This document shows, piece after piece, positions 55,638-64,000 of a stretch of DNA of 64,000 bases; position 1 is the stretch's first letter; each line of letters opens with the position of its first letter. The translations under genes were made by a program, and so were the position numbers. The stretch covers positions 124,001 through 188,000 of the forward strand of contig NZ_QEWO01000007.1 in NCBI RefSeq assembly GCF_003402235.1, in the 5' to 3' direction. The notes under the pieces are model-generated. The model was given only the letters and a program-made list of their open reading frames with translations, searched no databases and was not told the origin of the DNA. This stretch comes from Parahaliea mediterranea (GTDB lineage: Bacteria > Pseudomonadota > Gammaproteobacteria > Pseudomonadales > Halieaceae).

Positions 55638-57689
55638 GTGATTGAGCGACGATTCATGCCCGACGGCAAAGTTAAATGCTATTCCTACATCCGCTGGTCA
55701 AGTGAACAACAGGCACACGGTACAACGCTGGAGCGTCAATTGCGTACCGCACGTGATATTGCGGCTGAGAACGGACTTGAACTAGTTGAGCTGATTGACA
55801 AAGGCGTCAGCGCATATAAGGGAAAGAATCGCAAAACCGGTGCACTAGGCGATTTCATCAAAGCAGTTGAAGACAAGGTTATACCGTCAAATAGCTGGCT
55901 CGTTGTTGAGAATCTGGATCGCCTATCGCGTGAAAATATCATGCAGGCACAGGGACTGTTCATTCAACTACTCGGCCTAGGCGTCACGGTCGTTACTGGT
56001 ATGGACAGGCGTGTTTACAGCAGTGCGACAATCACCGACAACCCAATGGATTTGATGTACTCGATTATGCTCTTTGCGAGAGCACACGAGGAATCAAAAA
56101 CAAAGTCCAAGCGTACCTACGGCAATGCACTGGCAATCGTAAGAAAACACATCGAAGGTGTGCGTTCACCTGACGGGTTTGCATATGCCATTGAGTCGGT
56201 TGGCAACAATATGTGGTGGGTAGATACCAGCGAGCACACCGTAAAACCACATTCGCAATATTTCGACATCGCAAAAGAGATTGTACAACTCATTCTACGT
56301 GGTTGGGGTAGCTATCGAATCGTAGGCTACCTGAACGAAAAATATCCGGAACCACCAAAAAAAGCTCGTGACTCAAAATGGTCCTACAACCTTGTTGCGA
56401 ACTTTCACAAGAGACGGGCATTGTTCGGTGAGAAACGAATAACAATCGAAGGCGTAGAGTACATACTGCCTGACTATTATCCTGCGTTGATTGACGAAGA
56501 CACGTTCTATCGATTAGCGCAGATAAAGCAGGAGAAAATTTCGAAATCAACGGCTACAACCTTTGTTTCACTGATTACCGGTTTAGACATACTCAAATGC
56601 GCTGATTGTGGAGGAAACATGTACTCCGCTACATACAGGCAGAAAAGTCTTCGCTACATATGTGGTACCGGCCAAGCTAACAGAGGCTGTAGAGCGTGGT
56701 CGTTTAATGCCAGTTGGTTAGAAGACACCGTAATACGCCTAGCGGCTAACAACGTATTTCGCCCGCTTGATCTTAGAATGAACTTCGACGTACAGGAACG
56801 AACTCTGAGACAAAAGCTTGCGGACAAACAAGAGCAGCTAGAAAGACTGGTGGACGTTGTGGCCGATGGCAACAGATCGGAAGTGATCTTGAGGCGTATT
56901 GCGGCTGTGGAGCAGGACGTTAAGCAAATAAAACTTGATATTGAAAACACCGCAGTACAGAAGCAGGTTCAGACCAACGAAACAGTGGAGTGGGGTGCTG
57001 TCGATGAGCGAGTACTTGATTTTGCTCAAGCAGAGCTCCGAGAGGAAACGAAGTTCCGTATAAGCAATACGGTCACTAGCATTCGTTGTAAGCAGATCAA
57101 GCAGCGACATGTGATGTTCATAATAACCTTCATCAACGGCAGGTCAATCACAGCGCACAGAACAAAAAATGTGCTCGCGTTTGACGGTGGAGCGTGGATC
57201 AAACTCGGCGACCACTACGGCGCCAAAGTGGCAGTGAATATGAGTGATGAAGAAATACTCGGCCATATTGCAGCCGAACCAAAGGTGTCGCTCTACGAAG
57301 AAGTTACTCAAAGTGTGCAAGCAGGTGCGGATGAGTATGATCCTGATGCATTGCTAGCGAAGCATGCGATACCGCCGGAAGAAGTCAGTGGCTACGATGG
57401 CTACATGTACAAGGGGCTATATGACGTATCACTGGAGATGCTTGAAGCCTTTGAGCGTGGAGAGGAAGTCAAAGAGCTACAAGCAGACATTATGCGAATA
57501 GAACACCTGGCTAAATGGGCTGACGGTGTGAAAGGTGCACCTGCAATTATTGAAGACCAGTTCCAGGTGCTGAAGCACCCAAGTTCAGTGCGAGTTACGA
57601 GAAAAAATATAGCAGGTGTTCAGTTTATTGATGGGGTGCAATTTAAGAGTGAAGTAGTCCCAGCATGGCAAAGAAGAGTTCTCAAGTAG
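55638..57689 (+). CDS. Large serine recombinase (resolvase/integrase family)
   Basis: 683 residues from GTG 55638 (GGGGAAG at 7 bp). N-terminal resolvase domain with nucleophile Ser21 in YIRWSSEQQ, ERQL after it, and NLDRLSRENI. Recombinase domain has SKRTYGNAL and AIESVG with SYRIVGYLN. A zinc ribbon follows (CADCGG...CGTGQANRGC), then a coiled coil (KLADKQEQLERLVDVV) and a long C-terminal extension of about 170 residues unlike phage integrases. Probably integrates or excises the island by site-specific recombination next to rimO. Confidence 0.92.
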   Translation: MIERRFMPDGKVKCYSYIRWSSEQQAHGTTLERQLRTARDIAAENGLELVELIDKGVSAYKGKNRKTGALGDFIKAVEDKVIPSNSWLVVENLDRLSRENIMQAQGLFIQLLGLGVTVVTGMDRRVYSSATITDNPMDLMYSIMLFARAHEESKTKSKRTYGNALAIVRKHIEGVRSPDGFAYAIESVGNNMWWVDTSEHTVKPHSQYFDIAKEIVQLILRGWGSYRIVGYLNEKYPEPPKKARDSKWSYNLVANFHKRRALFGEKRITIEGVEYILPDYYPALIDEDTFYRLAQIKQEKISKSTATTFVSLITGLDILKCADCGGNMYSATYRQKSLRYICGTGQANRGCRAWSFNASWLEDTVIRLAANNVFRPLDLRMNFDVQERTLRQKLADKQEQLERLVDVVADGNRSEVILRRIAAVEQDVKQIKLDIENTAVQKQVQTNETVEWGAVDERVLDFAQAELREETKFRISNTVTSIRCKQIKQRHVMFIITFINGRSITAHRTKNVLAFDGGAWIKLGDHYGAKVAVNMSDEEILGHIAAEPKVSLYEEVTQSVQAGADEYDPDALLAKHAIPPEEVSGYDGYMYKGLYDVSLEMLEAFERGEEVKELQADIMRIEHLAKWADGVKGAPAIIEDQFQVLKHPSSVRVTRKNIAGVQFIDGVQFKSEVVPAWQRRVLK

Positions 57690-57735
57690 CAAAGCTGGCA
57701 AGCAGTACCGACGATCAATCATAAGGATCAATGGA

Positions 57736-59484
57736 ATGATGAATATAAGAATAGCTGTTTCTATAGCGTGTGCAGTGCTATTGGGAGGGTGCAAAATCGA
57801 ACTTGAGAGCTCGATAGGAGGTCAGATACGAACAGTCTCTGGCAACCATATTTGCACACAGGGAGCAGTGTGCGAGATAGACGTATCCGACACAAATTTT
57901 GAAGAGACATTTATTGCCGTTCCGTTCCGGAACGACGGATATAGATTCGTTGGTTGGAAAAACAAGCCGAAAGCATTTTTTGGCGGCAAACAAGATCTGC
58001 GAGTTACCCTAAGTACAAAAAATGGATTTAAGGGCAATGATTCATTGATGGCCCTGTTGAACAATGACGAAAAGTTTTACTTAGAGGCGGTGTTCAAAAA
58101 AGATGAAGGCTACGAGTTGATAGAAGGGGGCAAAGATACACAGACAGTCTTCGATGAATCAACAGGTGAAGCTTATGCAGGTGATCCCCCCATTGTTTTT
58201 CGAGATGCCAATGGCCGCTTAAATATTTTCCAGCAGTACAAGTCATTCGAGTGCAATTCTGGAGGCGTTGTCAGGTGCAACGAGCTACCGATTGCAAAGA
58301 TATTTGCGTATTCCGTGTCAGAAGAAGCGATTAAAGATGTTACTTCTGAGTTACTAGTCGACATTAGAGACTTTGACCGCCTGCCTGCTCACAGCGATTC
58401 GGCTGTTGCTGATTTTAATGGTGATGGAGCCGAGGACATTGCATTCTCGAACATGACCGAAGGCTACACTGATGCAGAGGAAGGATGGCGAGCTGTTAAC
58501 CATATACTAATTAGTATCGGTGACAAGTATGAACTAAAAGAGCTTGATCCCTACGAAGCTTATTCGGGGGCAATGACAGCAGGGGATATAGACTTAGACG
58601 GCGATATAGATATTTTTGTTTCGGAAGCTGGAAGGCCTGATGATCCTGATCCCCGCTCTCTGGGATTACGCTTTGTAGGCGGATACGTGCTTGAGAATGA
58701 TGGAAACGGAAACTTTAAGCGACAAGAAAAGCGGTTCGCAGGTGGCCACGGGCATCTACTTGTTGATTTAGATAATGACGGAGTACTCGAACTTGTAGCG
58801 GGAATAACTGACTGGAAAGACGGTGTCGAATTTGGTAATGACCTGTACTTTGATGTGGACTATGAGTTCGGGTTGCGGGTGTACAAACTGAATGCTTCAG
58901 GGGTGTATGAGATACACTCCATGAATATTAACCCATTAACATCTGATCCCTATTTAGTTAAACACAAAGATAAGAATTGGGATCTGAACTTCGACTATGA
59001 CGGATCTGCGTTTAATCTCAATTACTTTAACGACATTGCCGCTATTGATGTGAATGCAGATGGTCGGAAGGACCTTGTAGTTCAGACAGCTACTGATAGT
59101 GGTGAATTCACATCGATTCTAATGAATCAAGGCAACCTGCGGTTTCGATTAAATACCAACAGGATAAAGTTCTACCACCCTGATGAAGGGGCAAGGTTTT
59201 TACGCGCTTTAGATGCCGATGAAGATGGATACGAAGATATTGTATGGGTAAATGTGGACGGCTTGCACAATATAGCTGATGTCATCTATTACAATACTGG
59301 AACGGGAAATTTTAGTAATGATGGCAGAGAGCGTTTTCCAAGTATGACGGGCGTTCTAGCGCCGGGTGATTTTGATCGCGATGGAGACTTGGATTTTTTT
59401 GTAACGCATTCTTATGACCACAAATTCGGTGATAGAAAACGTATATCAACAGTCGAGTTACTGTTAAATAAGAGAATTGATTAA
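57736..59484 (+). CDS. Lipoprotein with FG-GAP/VCBS-like calcium-binding repeats
   Basis: 582 residues. Lipobox LLGGC with Cys19, and Lys at +2, so an outer-membrane lipoprotein is likely. Residues ~40-75 have a small Cys-containing block (HICTQGAVCEID) and a GYRFVGWK strand. Then at least six Asp-rich loops of FG-GAP type recur: ADFNGDGAEDI, GDIDLDGDIDIF, VDLDNDGVLELV, IDVNADGRKDLV, LDADEDGYEDIV, GDFDRDGDLDFF. They suggest a beta-propeller. Role is unknown; surface display, adhesion or an island-specific surface protein. AAGGA before the ATG. Confidence 0.85.
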   Translation: MMNIRIAVSIACAVLLGGCKIELESSIGGQIRTVSGNHICTQGAVCEIDVSDTNFEETFIAVPFRNDGYRFVGWKNKPKAFFGGKQDLRVTLSTKNGFKGNDSLMALLNNDEKFYLEAVFKKDEGYELIEGGKDTQTVFDESTGEAYAGDPPIVFRDANGRLNIFQQYKSFECNSGGVVRCNELPIAKIFAYSVSEEAIKDVTSELLVDIRDFDRLPAHSDSAVADFNGDGAEDIAFSNMTEGYTDAEEGWRAVNHILISIGDKYELKELDPYEAYSGAMTAGDIDLDGDIDIFVSEAGRPDDPDPRSLGLRFVGGYVLENDGNGNFKRQEKRFAGGHGHLLVDLDNDGVLELVAGITDWKDGVEFGNDLYFDVDYEFGLRVYKLNASGVYEIHSMNINPLTSDPYLVKHKDKNWDLNFDYDGSAFNLNYFNDIAAIDVNADGRKDLVVQTATDSGEFTSILMNQGNLRFRLNTNRIKFYHPDEGARFLRALDADEDGYEDIVWVNVDGLHNIADVIYYNTGTGNFSNDGRERFPSMTGVLAPGDFDRDGDLDFFVTHSYDHKFGDRKRISTVELLLNKRID

Positions 59485-59603
59485 TAGGTTATATAATCTA
59501 TAAAGGTCTAGAAAGTTTTGCCCATTGCCGTTGAAGATTATTTGAATTTTAACATTGGTTCAAATTGTGCCGAATAATATACGGAACCTCGTTGTATATC
59601 TCT

Positions 59604-61874
59604 ATGAACGAATATGATTTTACAAGTTTGAATGACAAAGAATTTGAAGTTCTTGTCGCCGACCTGGTATCTGAGGTCGAAAACTGTCGAGTGGAGCGAT
59701 TCAAATCAGGCAGAGATGGTGGTGTCGATGGCAGGTTTTACTCGATTGGAAACTCCGAAGTAATAATACAGTGTAAACACTGGGCTAAATCTGGACTAAA
59801 AAATTTAATTAACCACCTAAAAAATAGTGAAGTTTATAAAGTACGTAAACTAAATCCAGAACGATATATATTTGCAACCTCAGTAGAGCTTTCAAGGAAT
59901 GATAAGGCCCATATCTGCAACCTGTTCAAGCCTTATATTAGAACCAACTCAGACGTGCTTGGGAAAGAGGATCTAAACGATCTACTTTCCAAAAATAAGC
60001 AGGTTGAACTTCGCCACTACAAGCTTTGGATAACTAGTACAAATGTATTAAGTGCAATATTGAGCTCGGGTGTAATTGGGAGAAGCCGAGAGAAAATAAG
60101 AGAGATAAAAGATAGGCTTCCGCTATATGTAGCAACAGAAGGCCATGAGAAAGCAAAAGATCTTTTGCAGTCGATGGGAGCGATAATTATAACGGGCGAG
60201 CCAGGTATCGGAAAAACAACACTTGCAGATTATTTGTGTTTGGATTATCTGGCAATGGGGTATGAGCTTTGCTATATAGAAAATTCGATTGATGAGGCTG
60301 AGCAGCTCTTTGATCGTAATGCAAGGCAAATATTTTACTTTGATGATTTTTTAGGTAGAAACTATCTGCAAGCACTTCAACGCCATGAAGACTCCCATGT
60401 CATAAGATTTATTAATAGGGTTTGTAGATCGAGGCACAAGAGGTTCATTCTTACTTCGAGAAGTACAGTATTGAATCAAGGCAAGCGCTTAACGGAGCTC
60501 TTTAGGATTGAGAATGTAGGAAGGAGCGAATATGAATTGAGGATTGATGCTCTTTGTTCAATGGATAAGGCAAGGATACTCTACAATCATATTTGGTTCG
60601 GTACGTTAGGTAATGAATATATTGATGAGATCTATAAGGAAAAGCGTTACCAAAAAATAATTTCACATAGAAACTATAATCCGCGACTCATTTCATTTGT
60701 CACTGATGCTTACAAGCTCGGTTCTGTGAGCCCAAAAGGATATTGGGATTATGTAACCGATATGCTTGAGAATCCCTCAGATATATGGGAACACGTATAT
60801 GATTATCAGCTAGATGATCACGCTAGGCTTCTCACACTTTTAGTTTCGTTTAATGGAGAGCCCATAGAAGAGGATGACCTGAAGGCGGCTTTTATAACGG
60901 CGAATAGAATGCGGAACAAAGAATGTGAGTTTTCGGATTACTACTCAACAATAAAGTTGGCTGTGGGATCTGTTATCAACAGAAAGCTAGCCGCCGATAG
61001 AGGTATAGTAAAATATGACTTGTTCAATCCAGCTCTAGCAGACTATTTGCTGCGTAGATTTTGCGAAGATAGTAGTGTCCTGCTAAGGCTGTTTAGGTCG
61101 CTTGATACCGACGAATCTCTAATGAATTTAAGGAGCTTGTATAACGAAGAAATAATAAATGTATCTATACTAGATAAGATTGTCGCTAACTTGTACGAAT
61201 TCTATCTTACTTCGCACTCAATTCAGCAAAGGAAGTCTTCGGCAATCAAGGCAATCGATCTAGCTATCGATAAAATTCAGCTCAATTTGGAAGAGCTTCA
61301 GCTACTTGGAAATTGGCTTTCTCAAATTGATTATGAATTCATAGACTCAAATAACCATTACTATCTCTGCGGTATTGTTTATTTCGCTCTCACGAATGAT
61401 GTTGTAGACATTGATAGCCTCAGAATTGACAGCCTGCTAGAAACAGTAATTTCTAGCGATACAGAGCATGACACCTTGGTAGGTGTCGGACGGTTGCTGG
61501 ACTATCTTGGCGACGATTGGGTTGCAAAACACTATAATCGATTAGAGAATGCGGTAATCGATTACTGGTCCCTTAATATTGAATCAGATATTTCGAGCGA
61601 AGGTACGCTATCAGCATTTTTTTACGACGATCAAACCTCTGATGCAGAAGAGGCTTTGCGTTCTCATGTAGGTAAAGTGCTAAGAGAGTATAGTGTAGAG
61701 TTTGATGACAGTGTCATCGATGAAATTTGCGATGTATGTGATGTGGAAAGTATTATCGAGTCTAATAGGCAAGATGCGGCTGCAGAAGATCATTTCGCAA
61801 ATCAGGCTAAAGAAAGTAGGAGAGATTCAATTCATGCGCTCGCTGAGATAGATAATCTTTTCGATAGAAAGTAG
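59604..61874 (+). CDS. Mrr-type restriction endonuclease fused to STAND-like P-loop NTPase
   Basis: 756 residues from ATG 59604; an earlier TTG 59565 is less likely. Residues ~1-110 are a PD-(D/E)xK nuclease: Asp38/Asp42 in GRDGGVDG, then Gln56 and Lys58 in IIQCKHW. Residues ~180-420 are a P-loop NTPase with Walker A GEPGIGKTT (~198) and Walker B IFYFDDF (~245), and ILTSRS as sensor. HRNYNPRLISFV is typical of the nSTAND3 winged-helix part. Residues ~430-756 are helical and unassigned. Such proteins are thought to detect phage components and cleave DNA. No partner methylase is nearby. Confidence 0.82.
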   Translation: MNEYDFTSLNDKEFEVLVADLVSEVENCRVERFKSGRDGGVDGRFYSIGNSEVIIQCKHWAKSGLKNLINHLKNSEVYKVRKLNPERYIFATSVELSRNDKAHICNLFKPYIRTNSDVLGKEDLNDLLSKNKQVELRHYKLWITSTNVLSAILSSGVIGRSREKIREIKDRLPLYVATEGHEKAKDLLQSMGAIIITGEPGIGKTTLADYLCLDYLAMGYELCYIENSIDEAEQLFDRNARQIFYFDDFLGRNYLQALQRHEDSHVIRFINRVCRSRHKRFILTSRSTVLNQGKRLTELFRIENVGRSEYELRIDALCSMDKARILYNHIWFGTLGNEYIDEIYKEKRYQKIISHRNYNPRLISFVTDAYKLGSVSPKGYWDYVTDMLENPSDIWEHVYDYQLDDHARLLTLLVSFNGEPIEEDDLKAAFITANRMRNKECEFSDYYSTIKLAVGSVINRKLAADRGIVKYDLFNPALADYLLRRFCEDSSVLLRLFRSLDTDESLMNLRSLYNEEIINVSILDKIVANLYEFYLTSHSIQQRKSSAIKAIDLAIDKIQLNLEELQLLGNWLSQIDYEFIDSNNHYYLCGIVYFALTNDVVDIDSLRIDSLLETVISSDTEHDTLVGVGRLLDYLGDDWVAKHYNRLENAVIDYWSLNIESDISSEGTLSAFFYDDQTSDAEEALRSHVGKVLREYSVEFDDSVIDEICDVCDVESIIESNRQDAAAEDHFANQAKESRRDSIHALAEIDNLFDRK

Positions 61875-61906
61875 TCGCTTCTATATTTGGAGTAGGCTTT
61901 CGAAAA

Positions 61907-61956
61907 TTGAGATTACTTCTTGGAAATTCTTACAAAATCTCAACTCTTGTTTTTGC
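61907..61956 (+). terminator. Possible terminator after the nuclease-NTPase gene
   Basis: TTGAGATT (61907-61914) pairs with AATCTCAA (61936-61943) across a 21-base loop, and a TTGTTTTT run follows. The loop is long, so this is weak evidence. Confidence 0.4.
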
Positions 61957-61979
61957 CTGTTGATGTGTAGAAAGAATTG

Positions 61980-62333
61980 TTAAGGTCTATTTGTCTCTCG
62001 CGGTTTTCGGTGTTTTGGCTTGTAATTTCTAGTTGGTGACTCAAGTTCCAAGTCATTACTTTTTTTACCTAGAGTTAAGCGCGATTTTAATGAGTACATT
62101 TTTGGAAGAAATTTCAAATAATCTTCGTGCTCTTTGCGTTCCGTGTCTGCTTTTATTCGGAGCTTTTGCAAATCCCTGAGTGTTAGCCTTGCTCGATCAT
62201 CATCTGCTGCCCTGGCTTCAATTAGTCGGTGTATTTGCTTCGCTGTGCTTGTAGTACAAAATTCGCTGTATCGCATAGTGTTCCAGTAAGTAGTGTAGTT
62301 ATTGCTGTCCCGAGTAGGCTGTAACCAGCTCAA
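61980..62333 (-). CDS. Hypothetical basic helical protein
   Basis: 117 residues. Helical charged middle (RARLTLRDLQKLRIKADTERK) and a strongly basic C-terminus (KPKHRKPRETNRP). No family is recognised, and it runs opposite to the genes on either side. It could be a small DNA-binding or accessory protein of the island, or a chance frame. The charged helical pattern and length in AT-rich DNA favour a real gene slightly. Confidence 0.45.
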   Translation of the reverse strand: MSWLQPTRDSNNYTTYWNTMRYSEFCTTSTAKQIHRLIEARAADDDRARLTLRDLQKLRIKADTERKEHEDYLKFLPKMYSLKSRLTLGKKSNDLELESPTRNYKPKHRKPRETNRP

Positions 62334-62471
62334 AAATATAATGAACTACACAATCTATTATATTTTTGCGTAACCCACTGATTCTTTAGCTCATTTGTAT
62401 TTATCCAAATCCGGTTGTCCTCAAAGAATATAAGAAAATACACTGCTTGCAACATTTCATTACATTGACTG

Positions 62472-63050
62472 GTGATATGCGTGAAGCAAGCAAAAACTCT
62501 TACTGCTAGCGAGTTCAAACGTGTGTTAGCTGTAATTCGTGCCGGTAGACATGCACAGCGTAACGAAGTTGCATTCATGCTCAGTTATTACGCCGGTCTC
62601 AGGGTCAAGGAAATTGCTTCACTTGCGTATTGCGACATTCTAGACGCAAGCGGCGCAGTAAAACGCACTGTAACGCTCGCTGCTGAACAAACGAAGGGAA
62701 GCCGTGCTCGTACTATTGTGCTATCTGATCGACTTGCTAAAACGCTGTGTGAATACGTAGCCCTATCTAAGAATAAGAATTATCAAGGTTTACCACTGAT
62801 TCGATCACAAAAGGGTGCGGCTTTTAGTGCAAATTCACTTTGCCAGCTATTTCTTCGTATCTACGCGGCCGCTGGCATTGATGGTGCATCAAGCCACTCT
62901 GGCAGGCGAACGTTTATTACAAATCTGGCTCACAAGGGTGTAAGTGCAAAAGTACTGATGACCTTAGCTGGCCATCAGCACATGAGCACTACTCAGCGCT
63001 ACATTGACGTTAATGACAACATGCTGCGTGAAGCTGTAGAACTGATGTGA
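62472..63050 (+). CDS. Minimal tyrosine recombinase (FimB-sized)
   Basis: 192 residues from GTG 62472 (another GTG lies three codons on). The full catalytic set is visible: Arg44 (AGLRVKE), Lys75 (TKGSRAR), His142-x-x-Arg145 (SSHSGRRTF), His168 (AGHQH) and Tyr177 (TQRYIDV). The N-terminal core-binding domain of ordinary integrases is missing. It is thus similar in size to FimB/FimE inverters, though the function may be integration, inversion or excision within the island. Confidence 0.87.
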   Translation: MICVKQAKTLTASEFKRVLAVIRAGRHAQRNEVAFMLSYYAGLRVKEIASLAYCDILDASGAVKRTVTLAAEQTKGSRARTIVLSDRLAKTLCEYVALSKNKNYQGLPLIRSQKGAAFSANSLCQLFLRIYAAAGIDGASSHSGRRTFITNLAHKGVSAKVLMTLAGHQHMSTTQRYIDVNDNMLREAVELM

Positions 63051-63120
63051 ACTTATCTGGTAATTCGACAAGTTCATTATCCATAAAAGCCCAATCGGCA
63101 ATATTTCGTTGTCAACAATT

Positions 63121-63882
63121 CTATCTAAATACATTAAGTCGATGATACTCAAGATACCGTTGATGCTTTTCATTAAGCATTTTTGGTCTAATTTTTAATT
63201 TCTGAGTTATTCTTAAACTATATGCATCTGAGGCATTAAGTGATCGAGAAATTATGATCTTTCCATTTCCATCGAATGAAATAAGACCTACATCAAATGC
63301 TGCATCAAGATTAGGAGAAAGGAGCAGCCCATTAAAGTGATCTAGCCTCTCCAAATTATCAGATACAGCCCAAGGTTTTATGTGGGAAGCCTTAAGCAAA
63401 GGAATGAAGCTGCAATCTGTCACAGCGCAGCCATTCCAGTACTCAACTAGGTTGCTTCGAAAGCTTCCTTGACCCAGCCTACTCTGAACTAAAGATGCTC
63501 GCTCTGTCTCAGGTAGTCCATCTAGCGATGCTTTAGCTGCATCTAATTCGTTCATTATCGTTGCTTTGGAGTCGAGCCTTTCGCACGCGCTTTGTTGGAT
63601 GAGCTCGTCACTGGCAAAAAATATGCAATCAAAGCCGTCTTTTGTAGTTTCTATATCGTATAACTCATCAACTAGGCCGATCTTTCCTAGTGATGATGTA
63701 ATAGACATGAAGGAACCTAGTCCTGTCGAGGCAATGACTCTGTATATTTTTCCACTCTCATTGCGAATTCCAATTCGCATTGTTTTCCCCCCGCCCGGGC
63801 CATCGCAATCTTCGATTAGTTCACTTATTTTATTATCATATATCGGAGCTTCTTCTCCGTTTATGTACTTTGATTCCAACAT
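63121..63882 (-). CDS. HNH endonuclease family protein
   Basis: 253 residues. N-terminal part of unknown fold (SIGKIGLVDELYDIETTKDG-like), then a C-terminal HNH domain. The latter has NGCAVTDC, KASHIKPWAVSDNLERLDHFNGLLLSPNLDAAFD, with His and Asn in place and Cys zinc ligands; HNH_2-like. Such proteins are often restriction nucleases. Convergent with the tyrosine recombinase. ATG 63882 has AGG upstream. No methylase or specificity subunit appears before the window ends; 63883-64000 holds no visible gene. Confidence 0.82.
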   Translation of the reverse strand: MLESKYINGEEAPIYDNKISELIEDCDGPGGGKTMRIGIRNESGKIYRVIASTGLGSFMSITSSLGKIGLVDELYDIETTKDGFDCIFFASDELIQQSACERLDSKATIMNELDAAKASLDGLPETERASLVQSRLGQGSFRSNLVEYWNGCAVTDCSFIPLLKASHIKPWAVSDNLERLDHFNGLLLSPNLDAAFDVGLISFDGNGKIIISRSLNASDAYSLRITQKLKIRPKMLNEKHQRYLEYHRLNVFR

Positions 63883-64000
63883 TTAAAACCTGACCCATAA
63901 ATTCATCTAAGTGTAAGTGCTCGATTCCAAAGAAGAGAACGAGCGGTGGCTATAAAGTTGCTATACGCCATCCGCTCTATTCTATTTTGCTAGATTTTTC

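Larger units (their letters stand above)
55395..64000. mobile_element. Integrated AT-rich island next to rimO (right end not visible)
   Basis: Base composition and codon use change abruptly from GC-rich chromosomal genes to AT-rich DNA just beyond rimO, and stay so to the window end. The first gene inside is a large serine recombinase reading inward; a tyrosine recombinase and two nuclease-type genes follow. The exact attachment repeats were not found, since the right junction is outside. Confidence 0.75.

Noticed and set aside
59492-59497. TATAAT as promoter for the nuclease-NTPase gene
   Set aside because: No -35-like element at a proper distance, and AT-rich DNA makes such hits common.
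62330-62578. 82-residue reverse frame overlapping the tyrosine recombinase start
   Set aside because: Overlaps a well-supported gene and has no features of its own.

Overview
This window looks like a chromosomal segment of a marine-type gammaproteobacterium, probably in or near the Cellvibrionales (Halieaceae/Spongiibacteraceae-like). That placement is an inference. It rests on high-GC coding DNA, housekeeping genes (nadC, ampD, yajQ, htpX, rsmE, rimO), a gsp type II secretion operon, TonB-dependent receptors, and a set of steroid/lipid-type genes (ketosteroid isomerase, paired acyl-CoA dehydrogenases, SDRs, DUF1214, PAPS sulfotransferase). No rRNA, tRNA or CRISPR array was seen.

Layout. At 1-6.8 kb are nadC (cut by the window edge), ampD, a translationally coupled FHA/sigma-54-type AAA+ regulator and Ser/Thr kinase, a panE-yhhN pair and yajQ. 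At 6.8-10.9 kb (minus strand) a TPP riboswitch with a strong promoter heads a thiamine salvage operon: TonB-dependent receptor, YkoF-like protein, PnuC/PnuT-type transporter and a small-molecule kinase. At 10.98-19.1 kb are a protein with a degenerate GGDEF domain, a beta carbonic anhydrase, an epimerase/trmH/small membrane protein run, DUF1214, and a sulfotransferase followed by cysC and sat, which together could make PAPS and use it. At 19.36-30.9 kb is a complete gspC-N type II secretion operon, with an inverted repeat and a TATAAT box upstream.

At 30.9-36.6 kb are rubredoxin, two Na+-coupled amino-acid-type transporters, cardiolipin synthase and a protein phosphatase. At 36.7-39.3 kb is a BlaI-type repressor / M56 metallopeptidase / TonB-like protein operon with a perfect 33-bp operator. 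At 39.3-43.2 kb are a ketosteroid isomerase, two acyl-CoA dehydrogenases and a divergent SDR. At 43.2-55.4 kb are an HtrA-type protease, an EthD-like protein, htpX, a four-gene J-domain/VWA-like cluster, a PhoD-type phosphatase divergent from a second TonB-dependent receptor, and rimO-rsmE.

From about 55.4 kb to the window end the DNA becomes visibly AT-rich and codon use changes. This is an integrated island next to rimO. It carries a large serine recombinase, an FG-GAP-repeat lipoprotein, a restriction-endonuclease/STAND-type NTPase fusion, a small unknown protein, a minimal tyrosine recombinase and an HNH endonuclease. The island is the best place to look for an undescribed (probably anti-phage) system. 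The far end of the element is not visible.
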